Shown in pieces: positions 1 to 5,309 of a DNA stretch of 5,309 nucleotides. Location of the stretch: contig CALMID010000491.1 in the NCBI GenBank assembly GCA_937863915.1, forward strand, positions 1-5,309, in the 5' to 3' direction. A program made the translations under genes and the position numbers. Each line of letters starts with the position of its first letter. Positions within the stretch are counted from its first letter, which is position 1. The stretch comes from an uncultured Pseudomonas sp. GTDB taxonomy: Bacteria; Pseudomonadota; Gammaproteobacteria; Pseudomonadales; Pseudomonadaceae. The notes under the pieces were generated by a model. That model was given only the letters and a program-made list of their open reading frames with translations, did no database searches and was not told where the DNA came from.

Positions 1-811
1 CGAGATCAAGATCATCGCCCCCTGGCGGGAGTGGGACCTGCTGTCCCGCGAGAAACTCATGGACTATGCCGCCAGTCGCGGCATCGCCGTGGAGATGAAG
101 CGTGACGGCACCAAGTCGCCCTATTCCATGGACGCCAACCTGCTGCACATCTCTTATGAAGGCTATGACCTGGAGGACCCCTGGGTCGAGCCGGGGGCCG
201 ACATGTGGCGCTGGACGGTGCCGCCGGAGCAGGCCCCGGATCAGCCGACATTCATCGTCCTGACCTTCGAGAAGGGCGACGTGGTGGCCATCGACGGCCA
301 GGCCCTGTCCCCGGCCCAGGTGCTGGCGGAGCTTAACCGCATCGGCGGGGCCAACGGCATCGGCCGGGCCGACATCGTCGAGAACCGCTACGTCGGCATG
401 AAGTCGCGCGGCTGCTACGAGACCCCCGGCGGCACCATCATGCTGCGCGCCCACCGCGCCATCGAGTCCATCACCCTGGACCGCGAAGTGGCCCACCTGA
501 AAGACGAGCTGATGCCGAAATACGCCAGCCTGATCTACAACGGCTACTGGTGGAGCCCGGAGCGTCTGATGCTGCAGCAGATGATCGACGCCTCCCAGGC
601 CAACGTGAACGGTGTGGTACGCCTGAAGCTGTACAAGGGCAACGTCATCGTCACCGGCCGCAAGTCCGACGACTCGCTGTTCGACGCCAATATCGCGACC
701 TTCGAGGAAGATGGCGGCGCCTACAACCAGGCCGACGCAGGTGGCTTCATCAAGCTCAACGCACTGCGCATGCGCATTGCCGCGGGCAAGGGCCGTAGCC
801 CGCTGAAATAA
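1..811 (+). CDS. argG: Argininosuccinate synthase, C-terminal part (5' end outside window)
   Basis: ArgG condenses citrulline and aspartate with ATP to form argininosuccinate, AMP and PPi, the penultimate step of arginine synthesis, in the cytoplasm. The frame is open from base 2 and ends at TAA 809-811, giving 269 visible residues. The family is usually about 400 residues, so roughly the first third, including the N-terminal ATP-binding loop, lies upstream. Family landmarks visible in order are IIAPWREW near the left edge, [17 protein letters not shown] (the citrulline/aspartate-binding region with conserved Ser, Asp and Glu), [26 protein letters not shown], and the C-terminal helix region around [10 protein letters not shown]. 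No frameshift or missing conserved block is seen. The ATG at 59 is internal (a methionine within the conserved EKLMDYA segment) and not the true start. A terminator follows 14 bases after the stop, so argG is the last or only gene of its transcript. Identification is firm. Confidence 0.97.
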   Translation, partial: EIKIIAPWREWDLLSREKLMDYAASRGIAVEMKRDGTKSPYSMDANLLHISYEGYDLEDPWVEPGADMWRWTVPPEQAPDQPTFIVLTFEKGDVVAIDGQALSPAQVLAELNRIGGANGIGRADIVENRYVGMKSRGCYETPGGTIMLRAHRAIESITLDREVAHLKDELMPKYASLIYNGYWWSPERLMLQQMIDASQANVNGVVRLKLYKGNVIVTGRKSDDSLFDANIATFEEDGGAYNQADAGGFIKLNALRMRIAAGKGRSPLK

Positions 812-825
812 GCGACTGCAGCCTT

Positions 826-864
826 AAAAAGCCTCGTGCGGCCACGACCCGCACGGGGCTTTTT
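826..864. terminator. Bidirectional Rho-independent terminator between argG and the AraC-family gene
   Basis: The left arm 826-840 (AAAAAGCCTCGTGCG) pairs with the right arm 850-864 (CGCACGGGGCTTTTT) over 15 positions, with one G-U wobble, around a 9-base loop. The T run at 860-865 serves argG on the + strand. The A run at 826-830 becomes a U run on the - strand and serves the converging regulator gene. The regulator's stop codon (864-866) touches the outer end of the stem. Confidence 0.9.
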
Positions 865-1895
865 TATTCTGCCGTGGCTTGCTGACGTCGCCAGGCCGCC
901 GGCGTGCAACCGGCCCAGCGCTGGAAGGCATGAATGAAGGCGGCGGCCTCGGCATAGCCCAGCGCCAGCGCCACCTGCTCGACACTCTGACCGCCGCCGA
1001 TCAGCAATTGCCGGGCGCGACTGAAGCGGGTCTCGTCGAGCAACTGGCGATAACTGCTGCAGGCGGCGCTCAGTTGGTGACGCAGGGTACGCTCGGCCAG
1101 GCCCAGCGCGGCCGCCACCTGAGCCGCATGCGGATAGCCCTGCGAATACAACGCCAGGTGCTGGCGCACCTGGGTCACCACGTCGCCGCCCCGTTGCTCC
1201 TGCAGCTGCTGTGCCAGCCGCTCGTCGCACTGCCCACGGTAGTAGGCATGGGCCGTCGGGTCGGCCGTTGGCAACTTCAGCTGCAGGTGCTCGTTGGCAA
1301 TCCAGAAGCGCGTCTGCTCGGCGCCGAAACTCACCGGACAACCGTAGTAGGACTCGTAGGGCCGGCCATCCGCCGGGGCGGTATACGGCACTTCGACCCG
1401 CGAGGCGCGAAGACTGAGGCCGAGATTGTTCTGCAGATCGAGCAGCAGCTTGTAGGTACCGGCCATTTCCACATCGACCAGAAAACGCCGGCCGGGCTCG
1501 GGTAGTTCCAACGGCGTCAGGCACAGCGCGCTCTCGCGCTCGCCGGGGACGAAGCTCAACGGGCTGAAAAGAAAGGTCAGTTGCTGATAACGCAAACCAC
1601 ACTGCAACGCCTCGTAAGCATTGGCGCAGGTCAGCAGCAGGAAACTGAACGGCCCGTAACCGGTGAAGCCGAAGCCCTGCCCCAGGGTCAGCCCTATATC
1701 AGCACGCGGCAGGCGCCCGGCCAGGTCGCAGAGCAGGCGCAATTCCAGCGCGCGGTCGATGCGCGCACCCGGGGCCAGCTGGGCCTCCGAGAGACCATAG
1801 CTGGCCAGCACGGGGGCCAGATCGAAACCCTGGGCGCGCAGGGTATTGAGCATGTACAGCAGGCCAAGCACGGGTTGAGTGGTCACGGGCAACAC
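864..1895 (-). CDS. AraC/XylS-family transcriptional regulator with N-terminal Arabinose_bd-type sensing domain
   Basis: This is a 343-residue DNA-binding regulator. The C-terminal ~90 residues carry the AraC double helix-turn-helix. The first HTH is at about 256-277 (AAQVAAALGLAERTLRHQL) and the second at about 304-326. The family signature spans about 310-335 (LALGYAEAAAF, then FQRWAGCTPAAWRR). Residues from about 10 to 210 resemble the ligand-binding domain Pfam calls Arabinose_bd, as in OruR-like and related AraC regulators of about 330-345 residues, so the length fits. The start is taken as GTG 1893-1895. In-frame TAA and TGA stops lie just upstream, so nothing longer is possible, but no good Shine-Dalgarno sequence precedes it. 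Codon 15 (ATG, 1851-1853) is a weaker alternative. The gene is transcribed away from the monooxygenase at 2011, an arrangement common for AraC activators and their target, so it probably controls that gene. The inducer is unknown. It ends in a terminator shared with argG. Confidence 0.94.
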   Translation of the reverse strand: MLPVTTQPVLGLLYMLNTLRAQGFDLAPVLASYGLSEAQLAPGARIDRALELRLLCDLAGRLPRADIGLTLGQGFGFTGYGPFSFLLLTCANAYEALQCGLRYQQLTFLFSPLSFVPGERESALCLTPLELPEPGRRFLVDVEMAGTYKLLLDLQNNLGLSLRASRVEVPYTAPADGRPYESYYGCPVSFGAEQTRFWIANEHLQLKLPTADPTAHAYYRGQCDERLAQQLQEQRGGDVVTQVRQHLALYSQGYPHAAQVAAALGLAERTLRHQLSAACSSYRQLLDETRFSRARQLLIGGGQSVEQVALALGYAEAAAFIHAFQRWAGCTPAAWRRQQATAE

Positions 1896-2010
1896 TTGCC
1901 GAAATTATCAATTTATCCTGCCACCCTAGCATATCCCCACAAAACGGCAGCCCATTAAAGTGCGGGTCATCGGCCAATCAGCCGTCCGACAACAAGAAGG
2001 AAGACTGCCC
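1896..2010. promoter_or_regulatory. Divergent control region between AraC-family regulator and monooxygenase
   Basis: This 115-base gap must hold the promoters of both genes. Its regulator-proximal part is A/T-rich, unlike the surroundings. It contains the inverted repeat AAATT-ATC-AATTT (1902-1914) and a direct repeat of TGCC (1897-1900 and 1919-1922) exactly 22 bases apart, about two helical turns, the usual spacing of AraC-family half-sites. A weak sigma-70-like pair for the monooxygenase is TTATCA (1905-1910), 16 bases, then TAGCAT (1927-1932), each matching consensus at 4 of 6 positions. A poor basal promoter would fit activator dependence. No convincing -35/-10 pair was found for the regulator; GATAAT on the - strand (1904-1909) lies only 8 bases from its GTG. 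The assignment of the gap as regulatory is sound, the individual sites are tentative. Confidence 0.5.
1996..2003 (+). promoter_or_regulatory. Ribosome binding site that fixes the monooxygenase start
   Basis: GAAGGAAG, with AGGA at 1998-2001, lies 7-9 bases before ATG 2011. The frame is open further upstream to a GTG at 1960, but that longer start would place this purine-rich site inside the coding sequence and has no comparable site of its own. ATG 2011 is therefore preferred. Confidence 0.8.
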
Positions 2011-3567
2011 ATGAATGCTCGCGTCACCCCCTCGTTCGATCCTGCCACCGCGCCCTCCCCGCTGCTGGTGGATGTCGCCATCATCGGCGCCGGCTTCGGC
2101 GGCCTGTGCATGGCCATCCAGTTGCTGAAAAACGGCAATGATCGCTTCGTGGTGCTGGAAAAGGCCGCCGAGGTGGGCGGCACCTGGCGCGACAACAGCT
2201 ACCCGGGCGCGGCCTGTGACGTGCAATCGCACATGTACTCCTTCTCCTTCGCCGGCAAGGCCGACTGGAGCCAGCGCTATGCGCCCTGGCAGGAGATCCA
2301 GCAGTACATCCTCGACACCACCGACGCCTATGGCCTGCGCCGCTACATTCGTCCCAACTGCATGGTCAGCGGCGCCCGTTTCGACAAGAGCACCGCCCTA
2401 TGGACGCTGAACACCGCAGCAGGCGATGTGATCCGCGCGCGCCATGTGGTGCTGGCCTCAGGGCCGCTGCACGTGCCTGCCATCCCCCAGTTCAAGGGCA
2501 TGGAAACCTTCAAGGGCGCACTGTTCCATTCGGCGCAGTGGGACCACAGCGTCGACCTGAAGGGCAAGAAAGTGATTTCGATCGGCACCGGCGGCAGCGC
2601 CATCCAGTACTGCCCGGAGATTGCCCCCGAGGTCGAACAGCTGACCGTGATGCAGCGCACGCCGGCCTGGGTCATCCCACGCGATACGCGCAAATACCCG
2701 CAGTGGAAAAAGAACCTGTTCGCCCGCTTCCCGCTCATCCGCAAGCTGCACCGCGCGCGCCTGTACTGGAGTAACGAATCGCGCGTCTGGCCGATCTTCA
2801 ACCCGGCGATCGCCAGGATCCTGCAGAACCTGGCCAAGCTGTTCATCCGTTACCAGGTCAAGGACCCCGAGCTGGTGCGCCGGCTGACGCCGGAGTATGT
2901 GCTGGGCTGCAAGCGCATCCTGATTTCCAACAAGTGGTACCCGATGTTCAACCGGGCCAACGTGGAGCTGGTCAGCGAGGGCGTACGCGAGATCCGCGAA
3001 CACTCGCTGGTGACCAGCAGCGGCCGCGAGATAGAAGCCGACTGCATCATCCTCGGCACCGGTTTCCAGGTCGACCCGCGCCTGTACATGCAGGATTTCC
3101 CCTGCAGCGGCCTGCCCGGCCACGAGCTGATGGACGACTGGAAGGACGGTGCCGAGGCCTACCTGGGCATCAGCGTGCATGGCTATCCCAACCTGCACCA
3201 GCTGGTCGGCCCCAACACCGCGCTGGGGCACAACTCGATCATCTTCATGATCGAGGCGCAGGTGCACTACATCCTCGAAGCCATGAAGGCCATGGACAAC
3301 CGTGGCGCCGACTACCTGGATGTAAAACCCGAAGCGCAGGCGCGTTTCAATGCCAGGGTGCAGGCAGCCATGAAGGGGACGGTGTGGAGTTCAGGCTGCG
3401 TCAGCTGGTATCAGCAGGGCGACGGCAAGAACTTCACCATCTGGCCCTGGTCGACCTGGCGCTACTGGCTGGCCACACGTCAGGTGCCGCTCGCCGACTA
3501 CAGCTTCCACCGCCGCGAAGCCCAGCCGGAACCACGCCGCCAGCAGAAAGCCGCAGAGCCCGCCTGA
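2011..3567 (+). CDS. Flavin-containing Baeyer-Villiger-type monooxygenase (NAD(P)H, FAD-dependent)
   Basis: The gene encodes a complete 518-residue flavoenzyme. Type I Baeyer-Villiger monooxygenases use FAD, NADPH and O2 to insert oxygen next to a carbonyl, turning ketones into esters or lactones; some also oxidise sulfides. Visible in order are the FAD Rossmann motif GAGFGG (residues 26-31) closed by the acidic E50, GGTWR (56-60), YPGAACD (64-70), the Baeyer-Villiger fingerprint F-x-G-x3-H-x3-W-D (F167, G169, H173, W177, D178), the NADPH Rossmann motif GTGGSA (192-197), RTPAW (216-220) with the arginine expected near NADPH, GCKR/SNKWYP (299-311), and the second FAD-side motif ILGTGF (347-352). 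Length suits the family (about 490-550), and no cofactor residue is missing. No signal peptide or membrane segment is evident, so it is probably cytoplasmic. The tail from about residue 500 is rich in R, Q and P and probably disordered. It lies divergent to an AraC-type gene and is followed by a terminator, so it is monocistronic. The substrate cannot be told from sequence; no esterase lies next to it. Confidence 0.94.
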   Translation: MNARVTPSFDPATAPSPLLVDVAIIGAGFGGLCMAIQLLKNGNDRFVVLEKAAEVGGTWRDNSYPGAACDVQSHMYSFSFAGKADWSQRYAPWQEIQQYILDTTDAYGLRRYIRPNCMVSGARFDKSTALWTLNTAAGDVIRARHVVLASGPLHVPAIPQFKGMETFKGALFHSAQWDHSVDLKGKKVISIGTGGSAIQYCPEIAPEVEQLTVMQRTPAWVIPRDTRKYPQWKKNLFARFPLIRKLHRARLYWSNESRVWPIFNPAIARILQNLAKLFIRYQVKDPELVRRLTPEYVLGCKRILISNKWYPMFNRANVELVSEGVREIREHSLVTSSGREIEADCIILGTGFQVDPRLYMQDFPCSGLPGHELMDDWKDGAEAYLGISVHGYPNLHQLVGPNTALGHNSIIFMIEAQVHYILEAMKAMDNRGADYLDVKPEAQARFNARVQAAMKGTVWSSGCVSWYQQGDGKNFTIWPWSTWRYWLATRQVPLADYSFHRREAQPEPRRQQKAAEPA

Positions 3568-3576
3568 CAGCGGAAA

Positions 3577-3607
3577 CAAAAACGCCCCGCAATGCGGGGC
3601 GTTTTTG
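3577..3607. terminator. Bidirectional Rho-independent terminator between monooxygenase and slyB-like gene
   Basis: A perfect 14-bp stem joins CAAAAACGCCCCGC (3577-3590) and GCGGGGCGTTTTTG (3594-3607) around the 3-base loop AAT. The GC-rich core next to T5 on the + strand and A5 (U5 on the - strand) lets it end both the monooxygenase transcript (stop 3565-3567) and the converging lipoprotein gene (stop 3620-3622). Confidence 0.95.
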
Positions 3608-3619
3608 CTGAATGTGTGA

Positions 3620-4084
3620 TCAGTGGGCGACGCGGCTGGTGCCGTTGACACTCATGATGCGCACGCGTTCGCCAACCCGGAAAATCTCGTTTTCCTGCAC
3701 TTCCTGCACATAGGCGCGCAGAGAGCCGTCATCTTCACGCACGGTGATCTCCACGCCCTGGGCACGAGTCAGCCCTTCCTCGGTAGCCGCACCAATCAGG
3801 CCGCCGGCCACCGCACCGATGATCGCGGCAACATAGCTGCCCTTGCCGCCGCCGATGGCGCTACCACCGATGCCGCCCACAGCCGCACCGGCGACGCTGC
3901 CGATCGGCGTCTTGGTACCTTCAATCTTCACCGGGCGCAGGCTCTCGATGGTGCCCATGCGCACGGTCTGTACCTGACGTGCTTCATCGCGGGAATAGGA
4001 GTCGCCGGTCAGGCTCGACTGGCAGCCGCCAAGCAGCAGGCCAACACTGGTCATGGTAGCCAGCAGCACAACGGATTTACGCAT
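3620..4084 (-). CDS. slyB: SlyB/Pcp-family glycine-zipper outer-membrane lipoprotein
   Basis: This is a 154-residue lipoprotein. A short basic, hydrophobic signal peptide (MRKSVVLLATMTSVGLLLGG) ends at the lipobox LGGC, so Cys21 would be lipidated after signal peptidase II cleavage. The next residue is Gln, not Asp, which predicts sorting to the outer membrane. After a linker with TGDSYSRDEARQVQ, close to the start of E. coli SlyB, comes a glycine zipper at about 61-100, where Gly and Ala recur every few residues in two hydrophobic stretches split by GGGKGSY (the two-TM zipper of the Rickettsia 17-kDa antigen type). A C-terminal domain (AQGVEITVREDDGSLR to GERVRI) also aligns with SlyB. SlyB-family proteins are tied to outer-membrane integrity; in enterics slyB belongs to the PhoPQ regulon, which need not hold here. 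ATG 4082-4084 is preferred over an upstream GTG at 4175-4177 because of the signal peptide and the GAGGA at 4091-4095, 6 bases away. The longer start would bury the signal peptide and the promoter. Confidence 0.94.
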   Translation of the reverse strand: MRKSVVLLATMTSVGLLLGGCQSSLTGDSYSRDEARQVQTVRMGTIESLRPVKIEGTKTPIGSVAGAAVGGIGGSAIGGGKGSYVAAIIGAVAGGLIGAATEEGLTRAQGVEITVREDDGSLRAYVQEVQENEIFRVGERVRIMSVNGTSRVAH

Positions 4085-4090
4085 GATGAG

Positions 4091-4095
4091 TCCTC
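4091..4095 (-). promoter_or_regulatory. Ribosome binding site of the slyB-like gene
   Basis: On the - strand this reads GAGGA, with 6 bases (CTCATC) before the ATG at 4084-4082. It decides the short start, which places the lipoprotein signal peptide at the very N-terminus. Confidence 0.8.
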
Positions 4096-4112
4096 GCTTC
4101 AAAGATGTATCC

Positions 4113-4141
4113 ATTAGACCGCGGCAAACGCCGAGTGTCAC
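4113..4141 (-). promoter_or_regulatory. Sigma-70-type promoter of the slyB-like gene
   Basis: Read on the - strand, GTGACA (4141-4136) is a 5/6 match to the -35 box. It is followed by a 17-base spacer and TCTAAT (4118-4113), a 5/6 match to the -10 box. Transcription would start near 4106, giving a leader of about 20 bases that just includes the GAGGA ribosome site. Spacing and position are ideal, so strong constitutive expression is plausible. This is pattern matching only. Confidence 0.65.
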
Positions 4142-4226
4142 CGCTGATCTGGGAAAAACCCCGGCAGCGCGCGACAATCAGCCCAGTGTCGCCAGCCCCG
4201 CATCCTGCAGTAGCCTGCACACGAGC

Positions 4227-4232
4227 AGAGGA
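4227..4232 (+). promoter_or_regulatory. Ribosome binding site of the small membrane protein gene
   Basis: AGAGGA lies 6 bases (TAGCCC) before ATG 4239. It is the main support that the short reading frame following it is translated. No clear -35/-10 pair was found for this gene between 4142 and 4226. Confidence 0.7.
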
Positions 4233-4238
4233 TAGCCC

Positions 4239-4472
4239 ATGGATTACTTCATCATTTTCATCACCACCGCCGCCGGCCTGTACTTTCACTGGTGGCTGTT
4301 TGTCCGCATTCGCCGCTGGAGCGACCGCGATCTGGCCCTGTCGATGGCCGACGGCGATGCCGGCAAACGCGCCTACATGCTCGAGCAACTGGCCAAGGCT
4401 CAGGCCGAGAAGATCAGGCGCAGTGACCTGCCAGAATGGCTGCAGCAGGCTGCCGGGAACTATCGGCCCTGA
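4239..4472 (+). CDS. Small single-pass membrane protein of unknown function
   Basis: The 77-residue product is not one I can assign to a named family. Residues 3-23 form a hydrophobic, aromatic-rich segment (FIIFITTAAGLYFHWWLFV) long enough for one membrane helix. It is followed at once by RIRRW, so by the positive-inside rule the C-terminal part should be cytoplasmic. Residues about 40-72 are charged and probably helical (KRAYMLEQLAKAQAEKIRR, then LPEWLQQA). There is no lipobox or evident cleavage site, so the segment looks like an anchor. A well-spaced AGAGGA precedes the ATG, and third codon positions are mostly G/C as in the neighbours; both support a real gene. It is divergent from the slyB-like gene with a 154-base gap, and its last 13 bases overlap the 3' end of the converging glycerate kinase gene. 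Function is unknown, and nothing nearby points to one. Confidence 0.75.
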   Translation: MDYFIIFITTAAGLYFHWWLFVRIRRWSDRDLALSMADGDAGKRAYMLEQLAKAQAEKIRRSDLPEWLQQAAGNYRP

Positions 4473-5309
4473 GCCACGCGCCAAAGGCGGGCAATGGCGC
4501 GCATGCGTGACTCGATCTGCTGCTCGGCACAGGCCATCGCTTGGGCCAGCGATTGCGGCCCCTCGCACAGACTGAACGCTGCGCTAACGCCCTGCTCATA
4601 CAGCGCCTCATAACCGGGGCCGAGACTGCCCCCCAAAGCCACCACCGGCACGCCGGCGGCCTGGGCCAGGCGCGCCACGCCGAGCGGGGTCTTGCCGTGC
4701 AGCGTCTGACCATCCAGGCGACCCTCGCCGGTCACCAGGAGATCGGCGCCCTGCACATGTGCCGCCAACCCCACCTGTTCGGCCACCAGGCTCACGCCCG
4801 GGCGCAGCGCCGCCGCCAAGACACAACGCAGGGCAAAGCCGATGCCACCAGCCGCACCGCTACCGGCAAGAGCGGTAGCAGGATGCCCAGTGGCCTCTTC
4901 CAGAACGCGGGCGTAGTGCCCGAGAGCGGCATCGAGCAGCGCCACCTGTGCCGGGCTGGCGCCTTTCTGCGGGCCGAATACCACTGAGGCGCCACGCGGG
5001 CCGCAGAGCGGATTATCGACATCCACTGCGGCCTCGAACGTACAGCCCTGAAGGCGTTGATCCAGTCCGGACAGGTCGACATGGTGCAAGCGCGCCAACG
5101 CCGCACCACCGCGTTCGAGTTCGGCACCGCCGGCATCGCGCAGGCTAACGCCGAGCGCCTGCAACATGCCGGCACCGCCATCGTTGCAGGCGCTGCCGCC
5201 GAGGGTCAGCAGCAGATGGCGGGCGTCATGCTTGAGCGCTTCGGCGATCAACTGCCCAGTGCCAAAACTGCTGGCACGCAGCGCATCACGCCGACTGGCC
5301 TCCACCAGC
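4460..5309 (-). CDS. garK: Glycerate 2-kinase, GarK/GlxK family (5' end outside window)
   Basis: Enzymes of this family phosphorylate D-glycerate with ATP to 2-phosphoglycerate, feeding glycerate from glyoxylate, glucarate/galactarate or tartrate breakdown into lower glycolysis; they are cytoplasmic. The frame is open to the right edge and ends at TAG (4462-4460), leaving 282 residues. The family is about 375-385 long, so roughly the first 100 residues are missing. Conserved blocks, counted from the first visible residue, are SFGTGQLI (14-21), LGGSACNDGGAG (36-47), VDVDNPLCGPRGAS (95-108), FGPQKGA (111-117), GSGAAGGIGFAL (149-160) and TGEGRLDGQTLHGKTP (193-208). All are intact. A GTG at 5303-5305 could be misread as a start, but it is internal. 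No operon partner is visible, and none of the other genes here belongs to glycerate metabolism. The garK symbol denotes the family; glxK is an equally fair name without pathway context. Confidence 0.94.
   Translation of the reverse strand, partial: LVEASRRDALRASSFGTGQLIAEALKHDARHLLLTLGGSACNDGGAGMLQALGVSLRDAGGAELERGGAALARLHHVDLSGLDQRLQGCTFEAAVDVDNPLCGPRGASVVFGPQKGASPAQVALLDAALGHYARVLEEATGHPATALAGSGAAGGIGFALRCVLAAALRPGVSLVAEQVGLAAHVQGADLLVTGEGRLDGQTLHGKTPLGVARLAQAAGVPVVALGGSLGPGYEALYEQGVSAAFSLCEGPQSLAQAMACAEQQIESRMRAIARLWRVAQGR

Noticed and set aside
879..1505. Antisense reading frame (208 residues) opposite the AraC-family gene
   Set aside because: It is rich in Q, G, R, L and H without domains, and the - strand frame has a clear double helix-turn-helix. 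Treated as a shadow, as is the 721-1602 - strand frame.
1960..2010. N-terminal extension of the monooxygenase from the GTG at 1960 (17 extra residues)
   Set aside because: A strong purine-rich ribosome site (1996-2003) sits correctly before ATG 2011, and the extension has no ribosome site of its own.
2458..3267. Long antisense reading frame (269 residues) opposite the monooxygenase
   Set aside because: Its composition is what the reverse of a GC-rich gene gives, it has no recognisable motifs, and the + strand protein carries all flavin monooxygenase motifs.
3577..3607. Perfect palindrome considered as a mobile-element end or attachment site
   Set aside because: A GC stem with a tiny loop and flanking A5/T5 between two converging genes is a standard bidirectional terminator.
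3623..4117. Antisense reading frame (164 residues) opposite the slyB-like gene
   Set aside because: Repetitive A/G/H/D content mirrors the glycine zipper codons on the other strand; the lipobox and zipper on the - strand are decisive.
4085..4177. Longer version of the slyB-like protein from the GTG at 4175-4177
   Set aside because: It would bury the lipoprotein signal peptide 31 residues inside and run through the likely promoter; the ATG at 4084-4082 has a good GAGGA site.
4105..4575. + strand frame of 156 residues overlapping the small membrane gene
   Set aside because: It has proline/alanine-rich content without a ribosome site, and it competes with the 77-residue frame that has a proper AGAGGA, a membrane segment and normal amino-acid use.

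Overview
The window is a GC-rich, gene-dense stretch of a gammaproteobacterial chromosome, most likely Pseudomonas or a close relative. The grounds are the ArgG and SlyB-type protein sequences, strong G/C bias at third codon positions, short intergenic gaps and compact Rho-independent terminators. The genus is inferred from protein resemblance as I remember it, not from a search. I see no insertion sequences, CRISPR arrays, tRNA or rRNA genes, phage genes or toxin-antitoxin pairs.

Layout, left to right. (1) Bases 1-811, + strand: the 3' two-thirds of argG (argininosuccinate synthase, arginine biosynthesis). (2) Bases 826-864: a hairpin shared as terminator by argG and the converging regulator gene. 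(3) Bases 864-1895, - strand: an AraC/XylS-family regulator. (4) Bases 1896-2010: a divergent control region. (5) Bases 2011-3567, + strand: a complete type I Baeyer-Villiger-type flavin monooxygenase. (6) Bases 3577-3607: a perfect 14-bp hairpin shared with the next converging gene. (7) Bases 3620-4084, - strand: a SlyB-like glycine-zipper outer-membrane lipoprotein with a near-consensus sigma-70 promoter. (8) Bases 4239-4472, + strand: a small single-pass membrane protein of unknown function. (9) Bases 4460-5309, - strand: most of a glycerate 2-kinase, cut off by the right edge, whose 3' end overlaps the small gene tail to tail.

How the genes relate. The regulator and monooxygenase form the only clear functional unit: a divergent pair in which the AraC-type protein probably switches on the flavoenzyme in response to a ketone or related compound. 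No ester hydrolase or alcohol dehydrogenase lies beside it to complete a degradation pathway. The flanking genes (argG, slyB, glycerate kinase) are core metabolic or envelope genes, each apparently transcribed alone. This looks like an ordinary chromosomal region. I found no convincing new multi-gene system. The points most worth checking are the substrate and operator of the regulator/monooxygenase pair and the unknown small membrane protein.
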